A stretch of DNA of 64,000 bases, from positions 2,597,001 to 2,661,000 of the forward strand of contig NZ_CP015449.1 in NCBI RefSeq assembly GCF_003096075.1, read 5' to 3'. Under the pieces are notes generated by a model, which made no database searches, had not been told where the DNA came from, and saw nothing but the letters and a program-made list of their open reading frames with translations. Shown here one piece after another: positions 25,073 to 34,051 of the stretch (position 1 is its first letter; each line of letters opens with the position of its first letter). A program made the position numbers and the translations under genes. The DNA comes from Dietzia lutea (GTDB lineage Bacteria; Actinomycetota; Actinomycetes; Mycobacteriales; Mycobacteriaceae).

Positions 25073-26505
25073 TTGAAGGCCACCTCCGTCCCGCGGAGCG
25101 CCGGGGCGCCGAGGGCGCCGACCCAGCCCGGGATCTCGGCGGCGTCACGGGCGGAGGCGACGCCGTAGACCGTGCGGACGGTGTCGGTCTCGAGCGGGGA
25201 CCCGGCGTAGGCCATGGCCATGACGTCCGCGTCCCGCCCGGCGGTCACGGTCGACGGGAACGGCAGATTCGGCTGCTCGGGCACCGCGCGTCCGGGCGCC
25301 GCGGGGACGGAGCCCCGGCTCCGGATGGACGGGACCGGACCGTCGAGGTCCAGCGGGTTGGGCAACGTCGGCATGCTCTGCGGGCCGGGGTTACGCGACG
25401 GCGGCTGGAAGGAGCCGTCGGCGATCGCCCCGCCGGGTGCCATGGGGAAGATGTCGGGCTCCTGGGCCGGTTCGTAGCAGCGCGGACCGCGCGTGTCGAA
25501 GAACCGCGGCTCGTCCTGGTTGGGCACGTACCGCCCCTTCGGGTTCACCACCTCGATGGTCACCCGGATGCCCGGGTGCGGGTCCCCCACGCCGAGGATC
25601 GCATCGGAGCGGTCCAGGGCGACCATGAAGTTCTCCACCGTGCACGGCAGGGCCGGCGAGTATTCGGCGAGGTACTCCAGCGAGGTCCGCGAGTCGGCCG
25701 CCAGGGCGATGAGGTCCGTGCGGTTGTTCGCCAGGAACCCGGTGAGCACATCGGCGGAGGTGCTGATGCGCTGGAGTCCGTCCGCGATGTCGGTACGCCG
25801 CTGGATGACCGTGTCGCCGGTGGTCCGCAGGGCGTCGAGGGCGTGGATGAGATCGGGCAGCGCCTCGGAGTACGTCTGGGAGAAGGTCGCGAGGTCCTGC
25901 AGTCCGGACTCCAGGGCGGGCATCTCCTCGGTGATGCCCTCGAAGACCTGGCCGATCTCCACCAGGCTCGCCCCGATCTCGTCGCCACGGCCGGCCAGCG
26001 CCTGGTTGAGCGCACCGAGAGTGCCCGCGAGCTTCTGCGGGGGCACGGCCTCGAGCACGGGCAGCAACCCGTCGAGGACCCGGCCGAGTTCGACCGCGTT
26101 GCCGCGCGTGTCCTGCTCGATGGTGGCGCCGGGCTCGAGCGCGCCCGCCGGCTGGTCGGGGAAGCCGAGGTCCACGTAGCGCTCGCCGAACAGTGTCTTG
26201 GGCAGGAGCCGGCCGCTGATGTTGGCCGGGAGCTGACCCATGAAGTCCGGCTCGAACTCCATGTTCACGCGCACCAGGTCGCCGTCGGGCTCAACCCCGG
26301 AGACCCGTCCGACCAGGACTCCGCGGGCCTTGACATCGGCGTCCACGGGCAGTGAGTAGGCCATGTCGTCGGTGACCATGGTGACGCTGTCGGACGCGGT
26401 GAACGCGCGGTTGTAGATCGCGATCGTGGTCGCGACGAACGCCACGGCGATGACGACGAACAGAGTCGCCAGGAGTCGCTTGCGTGTCGATGACATGTCG
26501 TTCAT
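25069..26505 (-). CDS. mceA: Mce protein A (operon 1)
   Basis: 478 residues from ATG 26505 (MNDMSSTRK), which overlaps the yrbEB stop; ATG 26496 is an alternative. Membrane anchor at ~11-31, Mce domain with VDADVKARGVLVGRVSGV and FGERYVDLGFPDQ, helical region, and a long Pro-rich C-terminal tail (from ~residue 340) containing NPKGRYVPNQDEPRF and RCYEP. MceA is the first needle subunit; the tail may reach the outer mycolate layer, which is inference. Confidence 0.92.
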   Translation of the reverse strand: MNDMSSTRKRLLATLFVVIAVAFVATTIAIYNRAFTASDSVTMVTDDMAYSLPVDADVKARGVLVGRVSGVEPDGDLVRVNMEFEPDFMGQLPANISGRLLPKTLFGERYVDLGFPDQPAGALEPGATIEQDTRGNAVELGRVLDGLLPVLEAVPPQKLAGTLGALNQALAGRGDEIGASLVEIGQVFEGITEEMPALESGLQDLATFSQTYSEALPDLIHALDALRTTGDTVIQRRTDIADGLQRISTSADVLTGFLANNRTDLIALAADSRTSLEYLAEYSPALPCTVENFMVALDRSDAILGVGDPHPGIRVTIEVVNPKGRYVPNQDEPRFFDTRGPRCYEPAQEPDIFPMAPGGAIADGSFQPPSRNPGPQSMPTLPNPLDLDGPVPSIRSRGSVPAAPGRAVPEQPNLPFPSTVTAGRDADVMAMAYAGSPLETDTVRTVYGVASARDAAEIPGWVGALGAPALRGTEVAFK

Positions 26506-27359
26506 CCGGCCACCCGCACCGTCGTGGTCGTGCCCCACAGGGCGAGTCCGACGAAGAAGTTGAGGATGGCGACCACGACGATCGTGGTGCGCACCGCGCG
26601 ACCGACCGCGACGCCCACGCCGGCCGGCCCGCCGGTGGCGGTGAACCCGTAGTAGCAGTGGATCATCACGAGAACGAACGCGAAGATGATGACCTTGATG
26701 AAGGAGTAAATCACGTCTTCGGGTGGCAGGAAGAGATGGAAGTAGTGGTCGAACGAGCCCGTGGACTGTCCCTGGACCATTGTGTTGACGCCCCGGGTGG
26801 CGAGGTAGGACGACAGCAGACCGACCACGTACAGCGGGATGACCGCGATGAACCCGGCGATGATCCGGGTGGTCACCAGGTACGGCACGCTGGGGATCGC
26901 CATCACCTCGAGGGCGTCGATCTCCTCCGAGATCCGCATGGCCCCGAGCTGGGCGGTGAACCCGCATCCGACGGTGGCGGACAGCGCGAGTGACGCCACC
27001 AGCGGCGCGACCTCACGGGTGTTGACGTAGGCCGACAGGAAGCCGGTGAGCACCGAGCTGCCGATCTGATCCAGAGCCGCGTAGCCCTGCAGTCCCACGA
27101 CCACGCCGGTGAAGCCGCTCATCATGACGATCACGCCGATGGTCCCGCCGAGGACGGCGAGCACACCCACACCGAAGGTCACCTCGGCGATGAGCCTCAG
27201 GACCTCTTTGCGGTAGTGGACGATCGTCTGCGGGATCCACCGGATCGCGCGCAGGTGGAAGGCGAGCTGGTCGCCGAGGGAGTCGAACGAGGATATGGGG
27301 CCACGGACCATGGCCCGGAGTCGGGCCCGGGTGGGGCCGACGTCGGTGTGGATCGCCAT
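26502..27359 (-). CDS. yrbEB: MlaE/YrbE permease B (operon 1)
   Basis: 285 residues, polytopic, with about five to six membrane segments. The permease signature EEIDALEVMAI and the downstream GFTATGGPAGVGVAVGRAVR segment identify it as the second YrbE permease, which pairs with YrbEA in the inner membrane and couples to the Mkl ATPase. Start ATG 27359 directly abuts the yrbEA stop at 27360. Confidence 0.94.
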   Translation of the reverse strand: MAIHTDVGPTRARLRAMVRGPISSFDSLGDQLAFHLRAIRWIPQTIVHYRKEVLRLIAEVTFGVGVLAVLGGTIGVIVMMSGFTGVVVGLQGYAALDQIGSSVLTGFLSAYVNTREVAPLVASLALSATVGCGFTAQLGAMRISEEIDALEVMAIPSVPYLVTTRIIAGFIAVIPLYVVGLLSSYLATRGVNTMVQGQSTGSFDHYFHLFLPPEDVIYSFIKVIIFAFVLVMIHCYYGFTATGGPAGVGVAVGRAVRTTIVVVAILNFFVGLALWGTTTTVRVAG

Positions 27360-28190
27360 CTACGACCCCTTCGGCGGGACGATCTGCAGGTACATCGCCG
27401 TGAGGATGAGGTTGGCGAAGAACAGCAGGAGGAAGGTCAGGACCACGCCCAGGTTGACGGCGTCGCCGACCCCCTTGGGACCGCCCTTGGGGTTCATGCC
27501 GCAGTAGGACGAGACGACCCCGGCGATGAGCCCGAAGACGAGGGCTTTGAGCGACGACATGATGAAGTCCGGCAGCTGGGCGAGGGCACCGAAGGACATG
27601 AGGTACGCGCCGGGCGTGCCGCCCTGCAGCAGGATGTTGAACACGTAGCCGCCGGCGATGCCGACGATCGAGACGAGTCCGTTGAGCAGCACGGCGATCA
27701 GCATCATGCCCAGCACACGCGGGACCACGAGCCGCTGGACCGGGTCGATTCCCAGCACCCGCATCGCGTCGAGTTCCTCGCGGATGGTGCGGGCACCGAG
27801 GTCGGCGGCGACCGCGGACCCCGCCGCACCGGCGATGAGCAGTGAGGTCACCAGCGGCGCCCCCTGCTGCACGACGGCGAGGACGCCGGTGGCCCCGGTG
27901 TAGGCCTCGGCCCCGAGCTGCTGGACCAGCGAACCCGTCTGCATCGCGACGACCGCGCCGAACGGGATCGCCACGAGCGCCGACGGCAGGATCGTCACCG
28001 ACGCGATGAACCACGACTGCCCGATGAACTCACGGAACTGGAACGGTCGCCTGAAAATGCCCCGCAGCACCTCGAGGAAGAGCCGGAACACCTTGCCGGC
28101 CTCGCCGAACGCGGTGCGGACGCCGCCGCCGACGTCCGACGGCGACACCCCGGTCCTTCTCTCTGGCTGCTGGGTCGTACCCTCCGCCAT
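27360..28190 (-). CDS. yrbEA: MlaE/YrbE permease A (operon 1)
   Basis: 276 residues with five to six membrane segments. It carries the coupling-helix region TIREELDAMRVLGIDP (the EExDAL motif) and the end MNPKGGPKGVGDAVN. GGGGGAGAA precedes the ATG at 28190. It lies 25 nt downstream of the mkl stop, so ATPase, permeases and needle subunits form one transcript. Together they make a lipid importer; candidate cargo (fatty acids, mycolates or sterols) cannot be told from sequence. Confidence 0.94.
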   Translation of the reverse strand: MAEGTTQQPERRTGVSPSDVGGGVRTAFGEAGKVFRLFLEVLRGIFRRPFQFREFIGQSWFIASVTILPSALVAIPFGAVVAMQTGSLVQQLGAEAYTGATGVLAVVQQGAPLVTSLLIAGAAGSAVAADLGARTIREELDAMRVLGIDPVQRLVVPRVLGMMLIAVLLNGLVSIVGIAGGYVFNILLQGGTPGAYLMSFGALAQLPDFIMSSLKALVFGLIAGVVSSYCGMNPKGGPKGVGDAVNLGVVLTFLLLFFANLILTAMYLQIVPPKGS

Positions 28191-28215
28191 CTATTCTCCC
28201 CCGGCCTCTCCCGCC

Positions 28216-29379
28216 TCAGTTCTGGTCAGAACCGTAATGGTCGTCGAGCCCCGAGGGGCTCGCACCTCCCGGCGTGGCGGCGTGTGCGGGGGTCGTGGCG
28301 GGCTCCGCGGCGGTGGTCGCGGAGGCTGTGGGGGTCGGATCCGCGGGCGCGGAGTCCCGGGTGGCGGCGGCGGTCGAGCGTCCGTTGCCGTGCCCGCGGG
28401 CGGCCCATTCCGCCCGGATGGCCTCCTGGGCCTCGGGCGGCAGGGTGACGAGCATCTCGGCGACCCGCTTCTCGCGGCGCAGCTCGCCCTGACGCTGCGG
28501 GCTGCCGGGGGTCGGCTGCATCTGCGGCGGGACGCCCTTGACCTCGTCCTCGCCCGGGGAGCCGTCGTTGTGGCCGGCCTCGGCGTGGGCCTGCTCCTGG
28601 CGCATCTGCGCGTCGTCCTTCTCCTCGGACATACCGATGGGCCCGAGCTTGGACCCGCGCAGGAACTGGCGGACCGACGGCTCCTCGCTGGTGAGCAGCA
28701 CCTCGCGCGGGCCGAACATCACGAGGTTCTTGCGGTAGAGCATGCCCAGGTTGTCGGGGACCGTGCGCGCGAGGTTGATGTTGTGCGTCACGATGAGGAT
28801 CGTGGCGTCGATCTGTGCGTTGATGTCGATCAACAGCTGCGCGAGGTAGGTCGTGCGGACCGGGTCCAGGCCCGAGTCGGGCTCGTCGACGAGGATGATC
28901 TCGGGGTCGAGCACCAGCGCACGGGCGAGGCCGGCCCGCTTCCGCATACCGCCGGAGATCTCGCCCGGCAGCTTGCCCTCGGCACCGGTCAGACCGGTGA
29001 GCTCCAGCTTCTCCATGACGATGTCGCGGATCTCGGACTCCGACTTGCGGGTGTGCTCGCGCAGGGGGAACGCCACGTTGTCGTAGAGGTCCATGGAGCC
29101 GAACAGCGCGCCGTCCTGGAAGAGGACGCCGAACAGCTTGCGGATCTCGTAGAGCTCCTTGGCGGTGCACTGCAGGATGTCCGTGCCGTCGATGATGATC
29201 TTGCCGCGCTCGGGCCGCAGCAGGCCGATGAGCGACTTGAGGAAGACGGACTTACCGGTGCCCGACGGGCCGAGGAGCGCGCTGACCTCACCCTCGGGGA
29301 GGGTGAACGTGACGTCCTCCCAGATCTTCTGCGAACCGAAGGACTTGGTCAGACCTTCGACGGAAACCTCGACACCCAC
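28216..29379 (-). CDS. mkl: Mkl/MceG ABC ATPase of Mce transporters
   Basis: 387 residues from the GTG at 29379, chosen because GAGGAG lies 8 nt upstream; the GTG at 29388 directly abuts that site. Walker A GPSGTGKS at ~37-44, Q-loop in LFQDGALFGS, signature ISGGMRKRAG at ~141-150, Walker B IILVDEP and the Mce-specific DSGLDPVRT, H-loop VTHNINL. A ~140-residue low-complexity tail (Ala/Thr/Pro/Gly) follows the ATPase core; mycobacterial Mkl also has a C-terminal extension. Directly upstream of yrbEA, and probably shared with mce operon 2, which lacks an ATPase. Confidence 0.94.
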   Translation of the reverse strand: MGVEVSVEGLTKSFGSQKIWEDVTFTLPEGEVSALLGPSGTGKSVFLKSLIGLLRPERGKIIIDGTDILQCTAKELYEIRKLFGVLFQDGALFGSMDLYDNVAFPLREHTRKSESEIRDIVMEKLELTGLTGAEGKLPGEISGGMRKRAGLARALVLDPEIILVDEPDSGLDPVRTTYLAQLLIDINAQIDATILIVTHNINLARTVPDNLGMLYRKNLVMFGPREVLLTSEEPSVRQFLRGSKLGPIGMSEEKDDAQMRQEQAHAEAGHNDGSPGEDEVKGVPPQMQPTPGSPQRQGELRREKRVAEMLVTLPPEAQEAIRAEWAARGHGNGRSTAAATRDSAPADPTPTASATTAAEPATTPAHAATPGGASPSGLDDHYGSDQN

Positions 29380-29534
29380 GTCAACCACTCCTCACTGCAG
29401 CCATCATCTGTGGCCACGGTCACTGTAAACTACCGCTCCGTAGGCGTGCTTTGTTACATACCCCGGAAAAGTGTTCCGCTCGGATCGTCGAGAGGGCTCG
29501 TGGGCGTGGGGACGTGCCGGTCGTACAGACGCCG

Positions 29535-29570
29535 CAGGGGCAGCCCGGCGATGTCGCCGGGCCGCCCCTG
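29535..29570 (-). terminator. Hairpin downstream of rplL
   Basis: A 17-bp stem with one A-C mismatch and a 2-nt loop, built from CAGGGGC-GCCCGGCGA and its complement, begins 21 nt after the rplL stop. No U-tract follows. It likely ends rplJ-rplL transcription before mkl. The rest of 29389-29590 holds a possible mkl promoter (TACAGT on the minus strand, 29422-29427) and no gene. Confidence 0.65.
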
Positions 29571-29590
29571 TGGAACGGTGGTGCGTCAGG

Positions 29591-29977
29591 TCACTTGAGG
29601 GTGACGGTGGCACCGGCCTCTTCGAGCTTGGTCTTGGCGGCCTCGGCGGCCTCCTTGTCGGCCTTCTCGATGATCGCCTTGGGGGCGGACTCGACGAGGT
29701 CCTTGGCCTCCTTGAGGCCCAAGCCCGACACGATCTCGCGCACGACCTTGATCACGCCGATCTTCTTGTCGCCGGCCGACTCCAGGACGACGTCGAACTC
29801 GTCCTGCTCGGCGGCGGCCTCGCCACCGGCAGCCGGGGCGCCGGCAGCGGCGACGGCGACCGGAGCGGCCGCGGTGACCTCGAAGGTGTCCTCGAACAGC
29901 TTCACGAACTCGGAGAGCTCGAGAAGAGTCATCTCCTTGAAGGCCTCGAGCAGCTCGTCGTTGCTGAGCTTCGCCAT
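29591..29977 (-). CDS. rplL: 50S ribosomal protein L7/L12
   Basis: 128 residues. N-terminal dimerisation domain ([20 protein letters not shown]), Ala/Gly-rich hinge (about residues 38-55) and the C-terminal factor-binding domain with [20 protein letters not shown] and [11 protein letters not shown]. Forms the ribosomal stalk with L10 and recruits translation GTPases. Follows rplJ by 60 nt in the standard order. GC-rich hinge repeats are normal for the family. Confidence 0.97.
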   Translation of the reverse strand: MAKLSNDELLEAFKEMTLLELSEFVKLFEDTFEVTAAAPVAVAAAGAPAAGGEAAAEQDEFDVVLESAGDKKIGVIKVVREIVSGLGLKEAKDLVESAPKAIIEKADKEAAEAAKTKLEEAGATVTLK

Positions 29978-30037
29978 GGTGGCGTCCTTTCTGTTGGTCC
30001 CGGTGCCGTCAGACGGCCCGGAAGCAGGTGGGGTGTA

Positions 30038-30550
30038 TCAGTTCTTCTTGTCCTGGAGCGCTGCGAACAGACGTGCCAGCTGCGAGGCGGGCGCGTTGAA
30101 CAGGCCGGCGGCCTTGGCCTGGTTGCCCTTGAGGGCACCGGCCATCTTCGCGAGCAGGACCTCGCGGGACTCGAGCTCGGCGATCTTGTCGAGCTCGTCG
30201 GCGGACAGCGGGGCGCCGTCCATGACGCCGCCCTTGATGACGAGCGCCTTGTTGTCCTTGGCGAAGTTCTTGAGCGCCTTGGCGGCGTCCACGACCTCAC
30301 CGGTGACGAACGCGATGGCGGTGGGGCCGGACAGGAGGTCGTCGAGACCCTCGACTCCGGCCTCCTCGGCCGCACGCTTGACCAGGGTGTTCTTGGCCAC
30401 GGTGTACGTGGCCGCGTCACCCAACGTCTTGCGCAGCTCGGTCACCTGGGGAACGGAGAGTCCGCGGTACTCGGTGACCACGGCGGAGGAGGAGTTCTGG
30501 AAGTGCTGCTTGATCTCCTCGACGGCCTGGACCTTTGCGGGCTTTGCCAT
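30038..30550 (-). CDS. rplJ: 50S ribosomal protein L10
   Basis: 170 residues, starting [17 protein letters not shown], with [14 protein letters not shown] and [15 protein letters not shown] typical of L10, and the C-terminal helix [16 protein letters not shown] that binds L7/L12 dimers. Start ATG at 30550 has AAAGGAGG upstream. It lies behind a ~240-nt structured leader (30551-30798), where the L10-L12 complex is expected to repress its own translation. Confidence 0.97.
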   Translation of the reverse strand: MAKPAKVQAVEEIKQHFQNSSSAVVTEYRGLSVPQVTELRKTLGDAATYTVAKNTLVKRAAEEAGVEGLDDLLSGPTAIAFVTGEVVDAAKALKNFAKDNKALVIKGGVMDGAPLSADELDKIAELESREVLLAKMAGALKGNQAKAAGLFNAPASQLARLFAALQDKKN

Positions 30551-30798
30551 GTTTCGCCTCCTTTCTGCATCATCTCGCCCGGGAGAGACACGAACGCCCC
30601 GTGCGCAGGCGGCACGGGGCGTGGAGGAGGCGGGCCCGAGGGCGCGCTGTCGTCTACGCTGACCGGTGTTCTCCTGCGCGGGCCGTCCGGGCGCTCCCGG
30701 ACCCTTCGACCACTCCCGGCGGGAGTGGCGACCTGCGGTCTTCGGTGAAACTTGATCAGGCACCCGGGGCCTGGACCGCCGGGCATTCAAACTTCGGA
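30551..30798 (-). ncRNA. Candidate L10 ribosomal-protein leader
   Basis: The 5' leader of rplJ contains four clear hairpins in a row on the minus strand: GACC-GCA-GGTC near 30735-30745, an 8-bp stem with 3-nt loop at 30710-30728, a 7-bp stem with 4-nt loop at 30685-30702, and an 11-bp stem with 7-nt loop at 30594-30622. The piece CCGAAGACCGCAGGTCG resembles the L10-binding part of known L10 leaders. Assignment rests on position and structure; no covariance search was possible. Confidence 0.55.
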
Positions 30799-30804
30799 CC
30801 CAAG

Positions 30805-30833
30805 GGTATAGGCGGCGGACCCCGCATACCAAA
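30805..30833 (-). promoter_or_regulatory. Probable rplJ promoter
   Basis: On the minus strand TTTGGT (30828-30833), a 17-nt spacer and TATACC (30805-30810) resemble sigma70-type -35 and -10 boxes. Transcription would start near 30798, at the beginning of the structured leader. Confidence 0.5.
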
Positions 30834-30888
30834 TCGCCCGGGCGGGGCGCGAATGGCGGCAGGTCCGGCTTTCTGACAGATTGGTGCC

Positions 30889-31872
30889 GTGTCTCCAGCC
30901 TCGTCCCGCCTCGCCGTCGTCTACAACCCCACCAAGGTCGGAGTCGACGAGGTGCGCCGCCGCGCCACGGCGCGGGCGTCCCGGCACGGGTGGACCGACC
31001 CCGTCTTTTACGAGACCACGGAGGACGACCCCGGCACCGGCCAGGCCGCCGAGGCGGCGGCGCAGGGCGCCGGACTGGTGATCGCGTGCGGCGGCGACGG
31101 CACCGTGCGCTCGGTCGCACAGGGACTGATCGGCACCACGGTGCCGATGGGCGTGGTCCCCCTCGGCACCGGCAACCTGCTGGCCCGCAACCTCGACATC
31201 CCCCTGGACGACGTCGACCGCGCGCTGCGGGTGGCCATGACCGGCCGCAGCCGTGCCATCGACATCGGCGAGGTCCGCTACACGGACGGGGAGGGCGACT
31301 CCCACGACGACGTGTTCCTGGTGATGCTCGGTGCCGGGATGGACGCCGACATGATCGCCGGCACCGACGACGGTCTCAAAGCGCGCGTGGGCTGGATCGC
31401 CTACGTGGGCGCCTTCGCCTCGACCCTGCTGCGCGGCCACCGGATCAGGGTGGACTACTCCCTCGACGACGGCCCGCGGATCCAGACCCGCGCGCGGACG
31501 CTGCTCGTGGCGAACTGCGGGATGCTGCAGGCGGGGATGGTGCTGTTGCCCGACGCGGTGATCGACGACGGTCTACTCGACGTGATGGCCCTGCGTGCGA
31601 AGGGGGCGATCGGGTGGGCGCAGGCCGGTGCGGTCCTCGCGCAACACACCGTCCGGCACCGCCTCAGCGCGCTGCGTCGCCGCGGCGGCTCGACCCACGA
31701 GCCCGAGCGTCACGAGACCCGCCCGGTGGATTTCCGGCAGGGCGTGGCGGTCACCGCGCGCGTCCTCGAGAAGCCGGCCGCGTTCCAGATCGACGGCGAG
31801 GACTGCGGCGACGTCTCCGAGTTCTCCGCCCGGATCAAGCGGAGGGGCCTGACGGTGCGCGTCGCGTACTGA
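30889..31872 (+). CDS. Diacylglycerol kinase-like lipid kinase
   Basis: 327 residues with the DAGK catalytic fold: VVYNPTKVG at the N-terminus, the nucleotide loop [14 protein letters not shown] at ~66-79, and [15 protein letters not shown] at ~91-105. C-terminal half has the [19 protein letters not shown] and QIDGEDCG motifs. Relatives phosphorylate diacylglycerol or related lipids such as sphingoid bases. GTG start at 30889 lacks a Shine-Dalgarno; CAGATT ends 6 nt before it, so a leaderless mRNA is possible. Divergent from rplJ. Confidence 0.85.
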   Translation: MSPASSRLAVVYNPTKVGVDEVRRRATARASRHGWTDPVFYETTEDDPGTGQAAEAAAQGAGLVIACGGDGTVRSVAQGLIGTTVPMGVVPLGTGNLLARNLDIPLDDVDRALRVAMTGRSRAIDIGEVRYTDGEGDSHDDVFLVMLGAGMDADMIAGTDDGLKARVGWIAYVGAFASTLLRGHRIRVDYSLDDGPRIQTRARTLLVANCGMLQAGMVLLPDAVIDDGLLDVMALRAKGAIGWAQAGAVLAQHTVRHRLSALRRRGGSTHEPERHETRPVDFRQGVAVTARVLEKPAAFQIDGEDCGDVSEFSARIKRRGLTVRVAY

Positions 31873-31899
31873 GCGCACCCCCGGGCGCCGGTCGCCCCG

Positions 31900-32489
31900 T
31901 CAGGGGTCCCGGCGGACCAGGAGCGCGAGGACGTCGTGGATCTCCTCCACGGTCGGCACCGGCAGGGCCGACCGCCCGTAGACGAACCCGATCCCCGCGT
32001 ACACCAGGACACCGGCGCGGATCCGCGCCTCCCGTTCAGAGAAGCCGAGTTCGGCGAACGCGTCGTGGACCACCCGCAGGATGCGCCTGTCTAACTCGGC
32101 CACCGCCTCGGCGACGGTCTCGTCCGCTCGGGCCCACTCGCGGACGGCGGCCTCGCCCTCCCAGGCACGCGATTCGACCAGCAGCGCGCTCATCGTCTCC
32201 AACCGCTGCTCGGGGGCATCTCCTCCATGGTGACCAGCCCGCGGGCGGCGTCCATCTCCTGCGAGAAGTAGAGCCGGGCCACTGCGGCCATGAGGGCGTC
32301 GAAGTCGGCGAAATGCCAGTAGAAACTGCCCTTGGTGACGCCGAAGTCCGCACACAAGCGGCTGATCTTGACCGCGGACCTGCCCTCGGTCATGAGGAGG
32401 TCGAGGCCGGCGCGGGCCCAGTCGTCCGCCGAGAGACGTCCGGTCCGGGGCACGCTCGGGCGGGCCGACCAGGTCGATCCCTGGGTCAT
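31900..32489 (-). pseudogene. TetR-family regulator, frameshifted
   Basis: Two reading frames together make one ordinary ~195-residue TetR protein. The first (ATG 32489) gives the helix-turn-helix domain with ISRLCADFGVTKGSFYWHF and runs to MEEMPP, then shifts. The second frame continues with EQRLETMSALLVESRAW and ends at 31900 with the ligand-binding domain. The break is a missing base in the G run at 32212-32216 (five Gs where six keep the frame). Either a real mutation or a homopolymer sequencing error. It is divergent from the oxidase remnant, with a palindrome between them at 32648-32667. Confidence 0.78.
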
Positions 32490-32647
32490 CCGTCCGCCCC
32501 GCCGTGTCGTGTCATCATCTGCGCCAGCCTACGTCGGGCCGAGCGCCTCCATGCCGAGACCGCGCGACCCGGGGACCCGCTCAGTACGCGACGCGCTCCG
32601 GACCATGCAGCCCCTCGGACGATCGACGAACTCCCCCCCACCTGTAA

Positions 32648-32667
32648 ACCATACCGCTGGGTATTGT
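32648..32667. promoter_or_regulatory. Palindrome, candidate TetR operator
   Basis: ACCATACCGCTGGGTATTGT has 5-bp perfect arms (ATACC / GGTAT) around GCTG, extended by two more pairs beyond one mismatch. It lies 31 nt before the ATG of the oxidase remnant and between divergent promoters, where a TetR operator is expected. The remaining 32490-32697 gap shows nothing else that I can support. Confidence 0.5.
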
Positions 32668-32697
32668 GACTCGCGTCGTACTCGGGTGGGGGTTCTG

Positions 32698-33461
32698 ATG
32701 GACGTGTTCGACGGCAGTGGACGACGGCCGGTGCTCACCCGGCGACGGCTCCTGGGTGCCGCCGCGGGCGTCGTGGGCGTCGGTCTCGTGGGCACCGCCG
32801 CCACGCGCGCGCAGAGCGGCCCCGGCTCGCTCGGCCCCAGCCCGCTCCTCTTCCACTCCCCCGACCTCGAGAGCTGCCCCGGCCGGACGTCCTGCGTGGC
32901 GAGAACCTCGACCTGGCCGCGCGCACGGGCACGCACCGTTTCCACCGCGACCTGCCGTCGACGATCACCCTGGGGTACGGCACCGCCGGGTACCTCGGCC
33001 CGGTGATCGAGGCACACGGCGGGGTGCGGACCGCGCTGACGTACCGCAACGAGATCTCCGCTCACCCGCACGCCGCGTACATCGACACGAGCCTGCACGG
33101 GCTCTCGGAATCCGTGCGCACCGTGGTCCCCACGTCACTCCACCTGCACGGAGGCGTCACCAAGCCGGCGAGCGACGGACACCCGGAACAGCTGTCCCTG
33201 CCCGGGCAGGGACACGTGCACCACTTCGACAACCGGCAGGAGGCGGCCGGGCTCTGGTACCACGACCACGCCATGGCCCTCACACGGCTCAACGTCTACG
33301 GCGGACTCGCCGGCGGGTACCTGCTCCGCGACCGGTACGACACCGGCCGAGCCGACAACCCGCTCGGCCTGCCCGCCGGCGAGTTCGAGATCCCGCTGGT
33401 CCTGCAGGAGAAGATCGTCCGTCCCGACGGCTCGGCCTCCATGCGCTCGACACCGATCGTG
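32698..33461 (+). pseudogene. Multicopper oxidase, N-terminal remnant
   Basis: Frame 1 from ATG 32698 gives a Tat signal peptide (LTRRRLLGAAAGVVGVG) and ends at SPDLE; an extra GA/AG pair in CTCGAGAGCTGCC (about 32870) then moves the coding to another frame that starts ELPRPDVLRGENL and runs through the copper motifs LHLHGG and WYHDHAM to RSTPIV at 33461. The family needs ~250 more residues, including HPxHLH and HCHxLEHE copper motifs, which are absent. So the gene carries both a frameshift and a large 3' deletion. Intact relatives are exported bilirubin-oxidase/CotA-like enzymes. Confidence 0.75.
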
Positions 33462-33924
33462 CATCATCTCCAAGTGGTACTGGGGTCGCCTCTACACCGA
33501 CGACATCTCGCTCGTGTACGCGATGGTGCAGACCACCGGGCGCTACGGCTCGCACTGGTCGCAGCCGATCATGGTGGCCCGCGGCCGCGAGGTCCTGCTG
33601 TCGGAGGGCGAGGTCGAGATCACCGAGGGACCGGCGGTGTTCAACCCGGTCGCAGACCGCTCGCATCCGGCGTTCCTGCGCCTGCAGGTCCCAGACAGCA
33701 TCGACCTCACGCTGACCGTCCGCGATATCGTCCACGCCCACGATCTGCTCTCCGAGATCCCGCTCGCAGGGCGGCCCCCACTGAGCACCCTGGCCAAGAA
33801 GATCGTGGGCCGCCCGGGGTACTTCCGGTTCCGGTCCGACTTCGAGCTCACACTCACCACCACCGACGGCCGCGAGGAGCGGCACACCGGACGGACGCTG
33901 CACGAGATGGTGGCCCTGTCGTGA
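33460..33924 (+). pseudogene. C-terminal fragment, possibly CrtC/AttH lipocalin-like
   Basis: An open stretch reading CIISKWYWGRLYTDD, then PIMVARGREVLLSEGEVEI, ending LHEMVALS at 33924, joined in a different frame directly to the truncated oxidase. It has no own start codon of good quality (first GTG 33514) and resembles the C-terminal half of hydroxyneurosporene-synthase/AttH lipocalin-like proteins; that match is from memory of the W-x-W-G-R pattern and is tentative. The junction suggests a deletion that fused two unrelated genes. Confidence 0.5.
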
Positions 33925-34051
33925 CCGCGGCCGGACCCGCCGCGGTCTCCGGGGGCGCGGGCCCCGGTCGCGCACCGTGGAGAGGACCATCCGCCTAGGG
34001 TTTGCCAGAAGCGGGTCCGCGACGGGCGCGGCCGGGCGAGGAGGCGTAGGC

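Noticed and set aside
19242-28190. Virulence-locus label for the mce genes
   Set aside because: Mce systems are general lipid importers widespread in environmental actinobacteria; nothing here indicates pathogenicity.
33514-33924. Independent 136-residue gene starting at GTG 33514
   Set aside because: No ribosome-binding site, and coding-like sequence continues upstream in the same frame to the deletion junction, so it reads as a fragment.
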